Source of the DNA: CALCNS01 sp964425745
Lineage (GTDB): Bacteria; Bacillota; JAAYKD01
Length of the DNA stretch: 64,000 bases
Assembly: GCA_964425745.1 (NCBI GenBank)
Contig: CAYRNW010000005.1
Span: 66,158-130,157, forward strand
Reading direction: 5' to 3'
Below the pieces are notes generated by a model, which worked only from the letters and a program-made list of their open reading frames with translations, did no database searches and was not told where the DNA came from. This document shows positions 34,416-42,795 of the stretch, one piece after another. How positions within the stretch are numbered: position 1 is the first letter of the stretch; the number at the start of each line of letters is the position of its first letter. A program made the translations under genes and the position numbers.

Positions 34416-35285
34416 TTACACTCGTTCTTGACCCATGAAAGCTATGCAAAGTAGTCCTGGCCCCGTATGTGTTCCAATAACAGGCCCAAGATTACTTATC
34501 ACTACACCCTTAACCTCAAGACCCTTGATAATCAAATCCTTTAAATACTGGGCGTCTTCAAAGCAGTCAGCGTGACTAATATATATCATTTCATTATTTA
34601 TATTCGTACTGGTATTTTTTAATTGATCAAACAGCGCCATAATCGCCTTATTTCGTCCCCTAACATTTTTTACGGGAGTAAGTTTACCATCTTTATCAAC
34701 TATTAATAAAGGTTTAATATTCATTAGAATTCCCACTGTAGCACTTGCAGCGGAAAGCCTTCCGCCACGTTTCAAATGATCAAGGTTGTCAACTGTAAAC
34801 CAATGATTAACTTTCATTTTATTGTTTTCGAGCCAACCGACAATTTCTTTTTTCTTTTTTCCGGCTTTATGCATATCAATTGCTTTTTGGACTAAGAGCC
34901 CCTGCCCAATACTAGCTGCTTTTGAATCAATAACTGTTATGTCCGCATCTGGAATGTCTTGCAATATATTTTCTCTGGCTAATAAAGAGTGGTGAAATGA
35001 TTCGCTTAAAGCTGAGGAAAAACCAATATAAATTATAGAATGGCCTTCACCGATATATTTTCTAAAATATTTTTCATAAATAAAAGGAGATATTTGTGAA
35101 GTTACTGATATACTTCCATTCCGCAGTTCGTCATAAAATTCTTTATAGCCTATTGACTTTCCAAAATTGTCAATATAATCTTTGCCATTTAAATTGAAAC
35201 TAAAAGGAATTACCGGGATGTTATTATCTTTTAAAAGCTGTTCTGGTAAATCACAGTTAGAGTCAGTAATAATTATCGTACTCAT
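34416..35285 (-). CDS. DegV family (FakB-like) fatty-acid-binding protein
   Basis: 289 residues from ATG 35285, preceded by TTGGAGGAATAATTA. The start MSTIIITDSNCDLP and the later SQISP and RGGRLSAASATVG segments are typical of DegV proteins, which bind a fatty acid and present it to FakA for phosphorylation. fakA itself is in this window (5301). It lies 54 bases downstream of a tetR gene on the same strand, so both are probably one transcript. The region is strikingly AT-rich (25 percent GC in the 60 bases from 35041), suggesting transfer. Confidence 0.9.
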   Translation of the reverse strand: MSTIIITDSNCDLPEQLLKDNNIPVIPFSFNLNGKDYIDNFGKSIGYKEFYDELRNGSISVTSQISPFIYEKYFRKYIGEGHSIIYIGFSSALSESFHHSLLARENILQDIPDADITVIDSKAASIGQGLLVQKAIDMHKAGKKKKEIVGWLENNKMKVNHWFTVDNLDHLKRGGRLSAASATVGILMNIKPLLIVDKDGKLTPVKNVRGRNKAIMALFDQLKNTSTNINNEMIYISHADCFEDAQYLKDLIIKGLEVKGVVISNLGPVIGTHTGPGLLCIAFMGQERV

Positions 35286-35339
35286 ATTAATTATTCCTCC
35301 AATTTGTAAAATATTTAGTGAAAATAAGCGCAAGGGCCG

Positions 35340-35924
35340 TTATTTGTCAAAGATTAATTCGATCGCGTTTAAGGCATCAGGCAACTTTTTTTCTGTTGGC
35401 TCCAGTAGTACTTGTATAGCTATTCCAAACATCGCTCCAGTAAGCATTCTTGAAAGATCTCTTGACTTATATTTTCTTAATTTGCTTTTTAAACGATCAT
35501 CTTGTATGATATTTTTTTCGATTTTATCAGACATGTCTTGAAACAGTTTTTTCAGCGTTTCTTTGAATTCAGGATGCCACAAAGCCATACTTGAAAAATC
35601 ATACAACAATCGGAATGATTTTGGGTTGTTATCAAGCATTTTTCTAAAACAGGTAATGAGATTAACCATTTTTTCTTTTGGGGGTCCTTCAAATGTTATG
35701 TTATCCTCGATATCTTGTAGGTATTTTTGGATTGTAAAGCTGATGACTTCAAGAAAAAGCCCTTCCTTATTCTTAAAATGATAATTTAGCTGGCTTAAAG
35801 CAACCTTCGAAGCGGAGGCAATATCTCTCATAGAAGTGTCCGCATATCCTTTTGACGAAAGATATTCAGAAGCTGTTAATAGTATTTTTTTTGATTGATT
35901 GTCTTTCTTTGATTTATTCTTCAT
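35340..35924 (-). CDS. TetR family transcriptional regulator
   Basis: 194 residues. The N-terminal helix-turn-helix is typical (ILLTASEYLSSKGYADTSMR then SQLNYHFKNKEGLF), and the ligand-binding C-terminal part is all helical. Start ATG 35924 follows ACAGGAGGTG. It is upstream of the degV-like gene in the same direction and probably controls that gene and itself. Given the partner, a fatty acid or acyl-CoA is a reasonable ligand guess, but this is inference. Confidence 0.88.
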   Translation of the reverse strand: MKNKSKKDNQSKKILLTASEYLSSKGYADTSMRDIASASKVALSQLNYHFKNKEGLFLEVISFTIQKYLQDIEDNITFEGPPKEKMVNLITCFRKMLDNNPKSFRLLYDFSSMALWHPEFKETLKKLFQDMSDKIEKNIIQDDRLKSKLRKYKSRDLSRMLTGAMFGIAIQVLLEPTEKKLPDALNAIELIFDK

Positions 35925-35963
35925 CTTTTCACCTCCTGTCATTTCGAACGTACGACCGATTTA

Positions 35964-35992
35964 ATTTTATCATTGCAACAATTGTATGTCAA
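35964..35992 (-). promoter_or_regulatory. Promoter and possible operator of tetR-degV
   Basis: Minus strand TTGACA at 35987-35992, a 17-base spacer ending in TGA, and TAAAAT at 35964-35969. The spacer contains ACAATTGT, a perfect 8-base palindrome that could serve as a TetR operator. Confidence 0.6.
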
Positions 35993-36017
35993 TGCTGAGT
36001 TTAATATTGTAATAATT

Positions 36018-36038
36018 TTGTTCTATTCATTTGAACAA
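36018..36038. repeat. Inverted repeat over the end of the last recombinase gene
   Basis: TTGTTC and GAACAA separated by 9 bases span the recombinase stop codon. It could be a weak terminator on the minus strand or part of the attachment region. Confidence 0.3.
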
Positions 36039-37595
36039 TGCAACAGCTAAGCTGGATTTGAATTCCACAGTGAGTTTGTCCTCTTCTACGATAACCTTCT
36101 CAATTAGTCGCCGGACGAGCCCCTCGTCATATTTAATTAAGAAAGAAGTTTGTTGCTTCATAAAAGCACTCATATCAGAGATGCGTTTCTTCAAATCGTC
36201 TTGCCTGATATTGTTTAACTCTGAATTTTGCTTTTCATCCTTCAGTTTTGCTATCTCATCAGCAATATCATCATAATCTGCTTTTATGTTAACTCGCCTT
36301 ACAAGCTCAGCTTGAAGAATCTCTAATCGATTAGCGATCTCAGATAGATCGATGCTTTGCTCTTCTCGTAAGGCTTTCTGAATATTATGCTGCAAGATCT
36401 CAAGATAGTCGTCCTTATCGCACAACACCTTATTGATTGCTTTCACTAGCGTCTCTTCAAGATCTGTTTCAGAAATAGTTCTTGCATCGCAGAAACGACC
36501 GGTGTTTTCTAAACGGCTGACACAGCGCCAGACAATGGACTTCTTGCCATGGTTGTTCCAATGAACTCTTCTGAATACCTCTCCGCAGTTGCCACAAACA
36601 ATCTTATTGGCAAAAGTGTGGTTGCTACTGAATTTTCGAATTTGGCCATTAGGGCTGGTGTGAATTATCCTGCGTCTAATCAATTCCTCTTGTACTCGCA
36701 TGAAGATTTCACGCGGAACAATTGCCTCATGGCTGTTTTCTACATAATACTGAGGAACGATACCATGGTTTCTTACTCTAGTTTTAGTTAGGAAATCGGT
36801 CGTATATGTTTTCTGTAAAAGAGCATCGCCTATATATTTTTCGTTTCGAAGAATCTGGTTTACATTACTCGTATGCCATTTGGTTCGACCAGATCCGTTC
36901 TTGATGCCATCCGCCATCAAGCCCCGAGCGATTTTAAGAAGACTATTGCCTTCGAGGTATTCTCGATAGATGCGCTTTACGGTTTCTGCTTCTTCCGGAA
37001 CAATCACCAAGCGCTTGTTCTCATCTTTCGTATAACCCAGAAACCACTTGCAGTTGACCTGAATCTCACCTTGTTGGTAACGATACTGTAACCCCATTTT
37101 CACGTTCTGGCTTAAGGATTGACTCTCTTGTTGAGCTAGGGAGGCCATGATGGTAAGCATGACCTCGCCTTTGGAATCCATGGAATTGATGTTCTCTTTC
37201 TCAAAGAAAACTGGAATGTTCTTGTCCTTCAATTGCCGTATGAACCTTAAGCAATCTAGTGTATTTCGAGCAAAGCGGCTGATAGATTTGGTTATAACCA
37301 TATCAATATTACCGGCCATACATTCTTCGATCATGCGATTAAACTCTTCGCGTTTTTTGGTGTTGGTTCCAGAGATGCCATCATCTGCGAAGATGCCCGC
37401 CAATTCCCAATCGGGGTTTCCGTTGATGTAGGATGTATAATGTTCAATTTGAGCTTCATAGCTAGTCGCTTGTTCATCACTATCGGTCGATACACGACAG
37501 TATGCAGCAACTCGTAGTTTAGGTTTCTCATCATTCTTTGACTTTCTGACATGCTTCCTCGCAGGGATCAGGGTTACGTTCGTTCCTAACGCCAT
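36027..37595 (-). CDS. Large serine recombinase (third gene of the cassette)
   Basis: 522 residues. The resolvase catalytic domain (~28-170) has the nucleophile serine in AYCRVSTD, and SRFARNTLDCL carries active-site arginines. Next come the recombinase domain (~185-300), a zinc ribbon (CGNCGEVF...C...C) at about 345-390, and a C-terminal coiled coil (~410-500). These are the parts of a phage or transposon integrase that cuts with a 2-base stagger. It starts just after the stop of the small gene, with CGGAGG overlapping that stop. Its 3' end is duplicated as a scar at 33909-34280. Confidence 0.93.
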   Translation of the reverse strand: MALGTNVTLIPARKHVRKSKNDEKPKLRVAAYCRVSTDSDEQATSYEAQIEHYTSYINGNPDWELAGIFADDGISGTNTKKREEFNRMIEECMAGNIDMVITKSISRFARNTLDCLRFIRQLKDKNIPVFFEKENINSMDSKGEVMLTIMASLAQQESQSLSQNVKMGLQYRYQQGEIQVNCKWFLGYTKDENKRLVIVPEEAETVKRIYREYLEGNSLLKIARGLMADGIKNGSGRTKWHTSNVNQILRNEKYIGDALLQKTYTTDFLTKTRVRNHGIVPQYYVENSHEAIVPREIFMRVQEELIRRRIIHTSPNGQIRKFSSNHTFANKIVCGNCGEVFRRVHWNNHGKKSIVWRCVSRLENTGRFCDARTISETDLEETLVKAINKVLCDKDDYLEILQHNIQKALREEQSIDLSEIANRLEILQAELVRRVNIKADYDDIADEIAKLKDEKQNSELNNIRQDDLKKRISDMSAFMKQQTSFLIKYDEGLVRRLIEKVIVEEDKLTVEFKSSLAVALFK

Positions 37596-37602
37596 TTACT
37601 AT

Positions 37603-38013
37603 TTACCTCCGTTCTATTAAACTATAAGCATAAGTTGCTTGTTGGAATGGGTCCGCAAACTGCTGATTGCCTTCGAGAAGTCGAAAGCTAGTAGGGAAGG
37701 GGACCTGTTTTCTATTTGGAGAAATCTTGTGCTTCTTTAACTTTTCAGCTCTTTGAGTGCGCTCTGATTCTACAGCTGCAAATATCTCTGGATCAATGAG
37801 GGGTGGATAGAAGCCGTCCCCAAGATATCTTCTATTGCAAAGAATCTTGCCAATACCCGGGTGTGATGCTTTAGCCCCAGTCTTTTTTGCAATTGTAAGG
37901 AGAGAATCACCCTCCAAGTAGAATTGAAAGATTTTTCGGACCTGCGCGGAAGTGACCTCGTCAATTTTTGCTTTGCCATTCTCTATCTTATATCCAAAAG
38001 GTACGTGACTCAT
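37603..38013 (-). CDS. Small recombinase-domain protein without a catalytic domain
   Basis: 136 residues. It has only a recombinase (DNA-binding) domain: VPFGYKIENGKAKIDE, then VRKIFQFYLEGDSLLTIAKK and NRRYLGDGFYPPLIDPE, all matching the middle part of the two large neighbours. There is no serine nucleophile domain and no zinc ribbon. It overlaps the upstream recombinase by ATGA and is followed by the next after 7 bases, so all three are translated together. It may be a DNA-binding accessory factor. It is probably not a broken gene, since its start and stop are both coupled to its neighbours. Confidence 0.8.
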   Translation of the reverse strand: MSHVPFGYKIENGKAKIDEVTSAQVRKIFQFYLEGDSLLTIAKKTGAKASHPGIGKILCNRRYLGDGFYPPLIDPEIFAAVESERTQRAEKLKKHKISPNRKQVPFPTSFRLLEGNQQFADPFQQATYAYSLIERR

Positions 38014-39575
38014 TCTTCCACCACTCTTTCTCTAAGAATCAAACCGCACTTTAGTTCGAGCCCCACCTCGCAGCGTGAGTAGACATGAATCTGTTTGACA
38101 AAGCGCGAGAACAGCTCTGCATCGAAATGTTCTAGCATCGATGCTTTTGAAACGAAATGTAGCAAGGCATTAAGTTCACTGAGGTATTCTTGGCCGCTGC
38201 TGATCAATCGGTTTATTTGCTCACATTGACTCTGTAAATGCTTGGCATCCGATATAAGTTGATTGTTCCCTTTCGTGTAGGCGGCGGGTTCCAAGTATCC
38301 TTTGGACATTAATCCGAGCAAGACATTTCTCTGCTCTGTTATTTCATCAAGCTGTTTTTCGAGTTTCTTGCGTTTTGCTTTTTCCTCAGCAGTGCTCATT
38401 CCTCGAAGACTAATCAGCAGTGGCTTAAGCATAATAGTATGGCCAAAAATGAGCTTGTTCATCATAGTAACAAAGGTATATTCGAGATTCGATTCCAGGA
38501 TGAATTTCATGGAGCACATATCGGAATCGAATAGGTGTGTTGAACAGCACCAAGCAATTCTTTCCTGGCATTGAGCGTGAATACGACGTTTGAATTTACC
38601 TCCGCATTCAAAGCAAAGGATTTTGCCTGAGAAGGGATACCGATTTTGATATTTGGGATTTTGCTTCTCAATACTTTTCTCTTTACGGCGTTGAAGTAGG
38701 ATGGTTTGTACCGCATCGAAATCTGCTCGGCTGATGATTGCTGGGTGGTTATCTTTGATTTGGTAGAAGTCCCTTTCACCGGTATTCAAGTGCCGCTTGA
38801 AGCAGGCATCAGTAAAGGTTTTTTGAAATAAGGCATCTCCTACATACTTCTCGTTTTGAAGGATTCCTAGAATCGTGGATGAATTCCAAAATTGGCTTCT
38901 TTTGGTTGGTATCTTTAACCGATTCAATTCCTTTGCGATCTTGCCAACCCCAAAACCTGCAAGAGTCATGGAAAAAATCATCCGAATCGTTTTTGCTTGA
39001 TCTTCGTTGATCACTAACTTACCCTCTATGGAATCATATCCGTAAGGCGGGGATGAAAGTCTAAAAGTTCCATTTTGGAATCTTTGCTTGACTGACCATT
39101 TATTGTTCTCAGAAATGGATGTCGACTCATTCGCAGCTAATCCAGATAGTATGGATAACATGAGTTCGCTCTCCATGGAACCTGTATGGATATTCTCTTT
39201 TTCAAAGTAAACGAAGACATGTAAATCAATCAACCGTCTCACCACTTCCAAGCAGTCAGTGGTGTTTCGAGAAAAGCGGCTTATCGACTTCGTGACAATT
39301 AAATCGATTCTTTTACTTTCGCAATCAGTTATCAAACGAAGAAACTCAGGACGTTTCTCTTTCTTTGTACCGGTGATACCTTTATCATAATAGAGCCCAG
39401 CAAACTCCCATTCCGGATTTTGCTTGATATAAGAATCATAGTGCTTGATTTGTGCATCGAGACTAAACAGCTGGTCTTCGTCATCAGTGGATACTCTGCA
39501 GTAGGCAGCAACACGAAGTTTGGGCTGTTCTGAAGCAACTGAAGTATTTCTCTCAATTTTTGTTATCTTTTTCAA
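38010..39575 (-). CDS. Large serine recombinase (first gene of the cassette)
   Basis: 521 residues from a TTG start with AAAGGGGGTG upstream. The catalytic serine lies in AYCRVSTDDEDQ, with SRFSRNTTDCL following. The recombinase domain is at ~175-290, then a zinc ribbon with CFECGGKF at ~350, a coiled coil (~405-480) and an end domain. It is clearly related to, but far from identical with, the recombinase at 36027, so the pair may act on different half-sites or as a heteromer. Confidence 0.93.
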   Translation of the reverse strand: MKKITKIERNTSVASEQPKLRVAAYCRVSTDDEDQLFSLDAQIKHYDSYIKQNPEWEFAGLYYDKGITGTKKEKRPEFLRLITDCESKRIDLIVTKSISRFSRNTTDCLEVVRRLIDLHVFVYFEKENIHTGSMESELMLSILSGLAANESTSISENNKWSVKQRFQNGTFRLSSPPYGYDSIEGKLVINEDQAKTIRMIFSMTLAGFGVGKIAKELNRLKIPTKRSQFWNSSTILGILQNEKYVGDALFQKTFTDACFKRHLNTGERDFYQIKDNHPAIISRADFDAVQTILLQRRKEKSIEKQNPKYQNRYPFSGKILCFECGGKFKRRIHAQCQERIAWCCSTHLFDSDMCSMKFILESNLEYTFVTMMNKLIFGHTIMLKPLLISLRGMSTAEEKAKRKKLEKQLDEITEQRNVLLGLMSKGYLEPAAYTKGNNQLISDAKHLQSQCEQINRLISSGQEYLSELNALLHFVSKASMLEHFDAELFSRFVKQIHVYSRCEVGLELKCGLILRERVVEE

Positions 39576-39626
39576 TCTTTCACCCCCTTTGTTAGTGTGT
39601 CATATTACCTCTAATGCCTACTTATA

Positions 39627-39848
39627 TCAAGTCAAACTTGGCATGATTTTGGCTAAAAGGGGAGAGAAGGATTCGCGATTCAGCTGGGTGATTCTATTGT
39701 ATTCAGACTTAGAAATGAGTCCGTTTTGTAGCAAGATGCCTAAGATCTGTTGAGCTCGGTAGTAGTCCACTTCGCGCTGTAATTGCTCTTGGGTAATGGC
39801 GATTTCTTCACTCACTGGCTCTGAGAGTGTGGTTGAAATGTATTCCAT
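39627..39848 (-). CDS. SHOCT-like small protein upstream of the recombinase cassette
   Basis: 73 residues. The C-terminal half (YRAQQILGILLQNGLISKSEYNRI, here split for reading) has the short helical SHOCT pattern: a hydrophobic helix, then GLIS-x-EY. The N-terminus is acidic and the ATG follows TTAGGAGGAAAGC. Genes like this regularly stand before serine recombinase pairs in Bacillota prophages, as far as I recall, which makes a recombination-linked role likely but unproven. Confidence 0.7.
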   Translation of the reverse strand: MEYISTTLSEPVSEEIAITQEQLQREVDYYRAQQILGILLQNGLISKSEYNRITQLNRESFSPLLAKIMPSLT

Positions 39849-39863
39849 AAAGCTTTCCTCCTA

Positions 39864-39881
39864 AGTAGTGTTCTTACTACT
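39864..39881. repeat. Inverted repeat before the recombinase cassette
   Basis: AGTAGT and ACTACT separated by 6 bases, 16 bases upstream of the SHOCT-like gene. It is a possible operator or recombinase-binding site. Confidence 0.35.
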
Positions 39882-39916
39882 CAATGGAGGTGAAAAGCTA
39901 ATTTGAACGAAAGTAC

Positions 39917-39958
39917 AAAAAAAAGAAACCTACTGACGAGGATATTCTCGTCAGTAGG
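39917..39958 (-). terminator. Terminator of the phage late operon
   Basis: A perfect 12-base stem CCTACTGACGAG/CTCGTCAGTAGG with a 6-base loop. On the minus strand it is followed by TTTCTTTTTTTT, just after the amidase stop. It separates the lysis genes from the recombinase cassette. Confidence 0.9.
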
Positions 39959-39968
39959 CTTCAATACT

Positions 39969-40652
39969 CTATTCACTTTTTATGTATGCATCCGAAAACC
40001 CAGCCAATTTAAGCTTAGTCAGCAGATTTACTGCATTGCCTTTTTCGCTAAAAGCGCCCACTTGAACTCGATATATTTTCTTGTTCGTTGTAGGCTTAAG
40101 ACGCTCTTTCGCATCCATTCTAAAGCTGTCCATGCTTTTACCATGCTTCGTAAACCAATGACTCGGATCAGCATGATTAGATGCAATTCCTCTCTTGTAT
40201 CCTTCACAATGACCAATGATGTCTTTCTCGGTTAAGCCATACTGCTTACAAAGTAAAACACAGAGCTCAACTGCTTCCAAGTAAACCTTTTGGAAGTAAG
40301 CGGCATCCGTCAAACTATCTTCACAGATCTCAATTCCAATATGGGTATCATTCGCAGCCCCTCCGGCATGCCACCCTCGGTGATTCCAGGGTAACGTCTG
40401 GTAAGTGCCTATCGAGCCACCCTTCAACTTACCAATAAACGCATGTACACAAACTTCAAGTCCCCCTGGCTTCGCTTGGTTCCAATGGTTATTATATAGA
40501 TTCTGTCCCAACAAGCCATCATCTGGAGCAACATAGCGATTCAAGTAAGGATTATTCGCCCCTGTCGAGTGAATCATAATCCCCTGAACAGTAATCTTAC
40601 GACCGGCTTTGAAACAATCGTTCTCGGTTAGGTAGTATTGCTTTAACTTCAT
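39969..40652 (-). CDS. N-acetylmuramoyl-L-alanine amidase (endolysin) with SPOR domain
   Basis: 227 residues. The Amidase_2 (PGRP-like) domain occupies about 1-170. Zinc ligands are expected at His28 in MIHSTG, the later His in HCEGYKRGIASNHADPSHW, and its neighbouring Asp/Cys-type site. The end (~190-227, VQVGAFSEKGNAVNLLTKLK) is a SPOR-type peptidoglycan-binding repeat. It digests the host wall at lysis. The start overlaps the holin stop by 4 bases. It is the last gene of the late operon. Confidence 0.92.
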   Translation of the reverse strand: MKLKQYYLTENDCFKAGRKITVQGIMIHSTGANNPYLNRYVAPDDGLLGQNLYNNHWNQAKPGGLEVCVHAFIGKLKGGSIGTYQTLPWNHRGWHAGGAANDTHIGIEICEDSLTDAAYFQKVYLEAVELCVLLCKQYGLTEKDIIGHCEGYKRGIASNHADPSHWFTKHGKSMDSFRMDAKERLKPTTNKKIYRVQVGAFSEKGNAVNLLTKLKLAGFSDAYIKSE

Positions 40653-40882
40653 ACCTTATCCACCTCAGACGAAACTGTTCCAGCTGATGCACGCGCAGAG
40701 TCCACCAAACCTTCTCCAATAATATAGGCAATAAGTACTGACAAAGCAGAAACCAGTCCTATGATTTGCTCTATGGTTAGATTATCTACCTCAAATATCG
40801 TGAGAATGGCTGTCAAAAAGCCTGTGACGGCTGCCCAGAACTTCCGAGAAGACAGTTTTGTTACCCAATCAATTTTGTCCAT
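40649..40882 (-). CDS. Phage holin
   Basis: 77 residues. WAAVTGFLTAILTIF and IIGLVSALSVLIAYIIGEG are two membrane segments, and the KLSSRKFWAA start is typical of a Bacillota phage holin family. It would permeabilise the membrane to release the downstream amidase. Confidence 0.85.
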   Translation of the reverse strand: MDKIDWVTKLSSRKFWAAVTGFLTAILTIFEVDNLTIEQIIGLVSALSVLIAYIIGEGLVDSARASAGTVSSEVDKV

Positions 40883-41093
40883 CTTGAGACTCCTTTCTTA
40901 CTTTCGCCTTCTTAATCGTGGCTAGCATCCAGAGTTCACCGGTAGTAAAAGCAAACCAGCAACCGATTAAGGCTACTGGCTCAGATGAGGTCTTATAAAA
41001 AATCAGCAACACTGCAGCAGAGAACAGAATATTGATGCACACCACTAAGGTCACAATCGCTTTTGAGAAGTAACCTTTATTCACTGGATTCAC
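40869..41093 (-). CDS. Small phage membrane protein
   Basis: 74 residues with two predicted membrane helices (about 11-31 and 38-58) and a basic C-terminal tail. It overlaps both neighbours by 14-17 bases. A role as a second holin or antiholin is plausible from its place in the lysis cassette, but I recognise no family. Confidence 0.65.
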   Translation of the reverse strand: MNPVNKGYFSKAIVTLVVCINILFSAAVLLIFYKTSSEPVALIGCWFAFTTGELWMLATIKKAKVRKESQDGQN

Positions 41094-41394
41094 CCTCTCT
41101 TACAGAACGATTCTTTTCCAAAGTATCAATCCGAGTGTGTGCTTGCTTAGCCATTTCTTCAATGCGGATAATCTTCTCTCGATCTTCCTTGATATCAGCT
41201 TTCACTCCGGACATCTCTGCTTTGATCTCATTGATTCCTGCACTAATATGTTCCAACTTCACAATCACCGTTGTTAACTGAGAAGCGGCATTGCGATCAT
41301 CTGCACTTTGGTTTCTGCGAATATTGGCAAGACCGGAATAAACTGCAAAGGCTAAGCCCAAGCCGGAAATCAGAAGTGTTAATTCAATGGTCAT
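41077..41394 (-). CDS. Phage lysis-cassette protein with one membrane helix and a coiled coil (XhlA-like)
   Basis: 105 residues. One N-terminal membrane segment (LTLLISGLGLAFAVYSGL) is followed by a ~65-residue charged coiled coil with heptad-like spacing (VIVKLEHISAGINEIK, then the region around residues 65-95). The layout reverses that of XhlA, whose helix is C-terminal. The position right upstream of the holin genes supports a lysis or membrane-anchor role. Confidence 0.55.
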   Translation of the reverse strand: MTIELTLLISGLGLAFAVYSGLANIRRNQSADDRNAASQLTTVIVKLEHISAGINEIKAEMSGVKADIKEDREKIIRIEEMAKQAHTRIDTLEKNRSVREGESSE

Positions 41395-41409
41395 TTCCCT
41401 TCCTCTCTT

Positions 41410-42318
41410 TCATCTTGAAATGGTAACGGAACCATGAGCGGTTCCTACTGCCGAAGTGAATGCAATGTTTGAACCAGTGGCATAAGAGCCACCTCCGCAA
41501 CCATAATAGCCTGAACAACTACCCCCAGCTCCATTTGTTCCATAGGAGTTGTATTGAGCTCCACCGGAGAAGCCACCTCCATGTCCAGCAGTACCCCAAT
41601 AAATCCATTCACCGCAACTCCCGCCACCAAATCCACCGAGACCGGAATTGGATTCAGGATACATGCACCCCACTAACCCCGCATAAAAACTTTGGGCTCC
41701 TGGGCCGCTATAGGAACTGTTCATGCCATTGGATGAAAAGCCTCCAGCACCCGGACATCCTCGATTGTCGGGATAATGTGAAAAGCTGCGAGCATCGGTG
41801 CTCGTGGATGCATCACCATAGTTCACTCGATAGTCTGAGTTTTGACGCGCGCCACCACCTCCACCGGCTACCACCAATGGAATAACACCGCTTTCTCGGA
41901 TGACGAATGTCCCTCCACCTCCACCCCCTACCAAAGGAGCATACCCGCCTGATTGTCCGACTACGATGATAAGACACTCGCCCATTTGTAGAAGGATCGT
42001 TGCTTGAGCTTTCGCTCCTCTACCTGGATAACTGGAGTAGTTTGTGGCATACCCACCAGCGGCCCCAATAGCTTCAATCAGATAGAGTCCTGTTTCAGGA
42101 ACTGTCCACTTCTGATACCCCTGATAAGCTCCTTGGCTCAAGAAATCCGTATTCTGTGCCCAAGCTGCTCCACTATACGCAGCTTGCACCTGGGCCAAAG
42201 TAGGGCCATATCGGCCTGTAGCCCCACAGTTTGTGAAGACATGACTGGTGAAGGGATAAAGACCCGATCCTGGAGGAGTAAAGCGTCTGACCCCATTAAA
42301 ACTAGAAAACATGCTCAT
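41410..42318 (-). CDS. Glycine-rich phage tail protein, probable receptor-binding adhesin
   Basis: 302 residues. After a ~70-residue N-terminal part, the rest is packed with glycine clusters (GGGGGG, GGGGGAR, GAGGFSSNG, GGSCGEW, GGGSYATGS), serine, tyrosine and a few cysteines. Such domains resemble the polyglycine-rich fold of ALK/LTK receptors and of phage adhesins such as gp38, where loops set host specificity. The start is taken at 42318, where AAGGGGTG precedes an ATG. It is the last tail gene before the lysis cassette. Confidence 0.75.
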   Translation of the reverse strand: MSMFSSFNGVRRFTPPGSGLYPFTSHVFTNCGATGRYGPTLAQVQAAYSGAAWAQNTDFLSQGAYQGYQKWTVPETGLYLIEAIGAAGGYATNYSSYPGRGAKAQATILLQMGECLIIVVGQSGGYAPLVGGGGGGTFVIRESGVIPLVVAGGGGGARQNSDYRVNYGDASTSTDARSFSHYPDNRGCPGAGGFSSNGMNSSYSGPGAQSFYAGLVGCMYPESNSGLGGFGGGSCGEWIYWGTAGHGGGFSGGAQYNSYGTNGAGGSCSGYYGCGGGSYATGSNIAFTSAVGTAHGSVTISR

Positions 42319-42330
42319 CCAGTACACCCC

Positions 42331-42783
42331 TTAAGCAAACTTCGTCATTGTTCCAAGCACTGTATAGGTTGATGCCGCCGTCTTTATGATGGAGAAGGTG
42401 AAAATATTCAGCGCATTTTGTGCTAAAGTGGGTGCAGAACCCCCTGCCCACTTGATGGTTTGTGAGACCCCATTGATCCGGAAAGCTGCGAAATTGTAAG
42501 GCGATGCTCCCATGGTAATAATGGCTGTGATGGTCTTGATTTCACCAACAGCCAACAGATCGTCAATGGGGCCATTGACCATAGTTGGTGAGATATCGAA
42601 ATGAGTGTTGACCGTTGCGGTCTTATAATAGACTGTTCCAACTCCCGTATCACAAGGGATAACAATGTTCGCGGAGAACGCACTCGAATCGATATTTATT
42701 TTTTCATTGACCGCTGACAGCGTTAGGTTCTGTTCAGCGGTCATTTTCTTACTAATCATTCCAGGAGATAGATCTTTAGGCAT
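42331..42783 (-). CDS. Phage tail-associated protein, unknown
   Basis: 150 residues, mostly beta-type composition (many T, I, A, N), no membrane segment. It lies between the long fibre gene and the adhesin gene. A start with TAGGAGCGTG upstream is good. No family is recognised. By position it is a tail fibre or baseplate component. Confidence 0.6.
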   Translation of the reverse strand: MPKDLSPGMISKKMTAEQNLTLSAVNEKINIDSSAFSANIVIPCDTGVGTVYYKTATVNTHFDISPTMVNGPIDDLLAVGEIKTITAIITMGASPYNFAAFRINGVSQTIKWAGGSAPTLAQNALNIFTFSIIKTAASTYTVLGTMTKFA

Positions 42784-42795
42784 TGATTCACGCTC

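Noticed and set aside
36018..36038. Attachment site core of the prophage
   Set aside because: Only one end is in view, so no att repeat can be matched; the inverted repeat alone is not enough.
37603..38013. Small recombinase gene as a frameshifted piece of a neighbour
   Set aside because: It has its own start coupled by ATGA, a stop overlaid by the next ribosome site, and no remaining coding similarity to a lost catalytic domain on either side.
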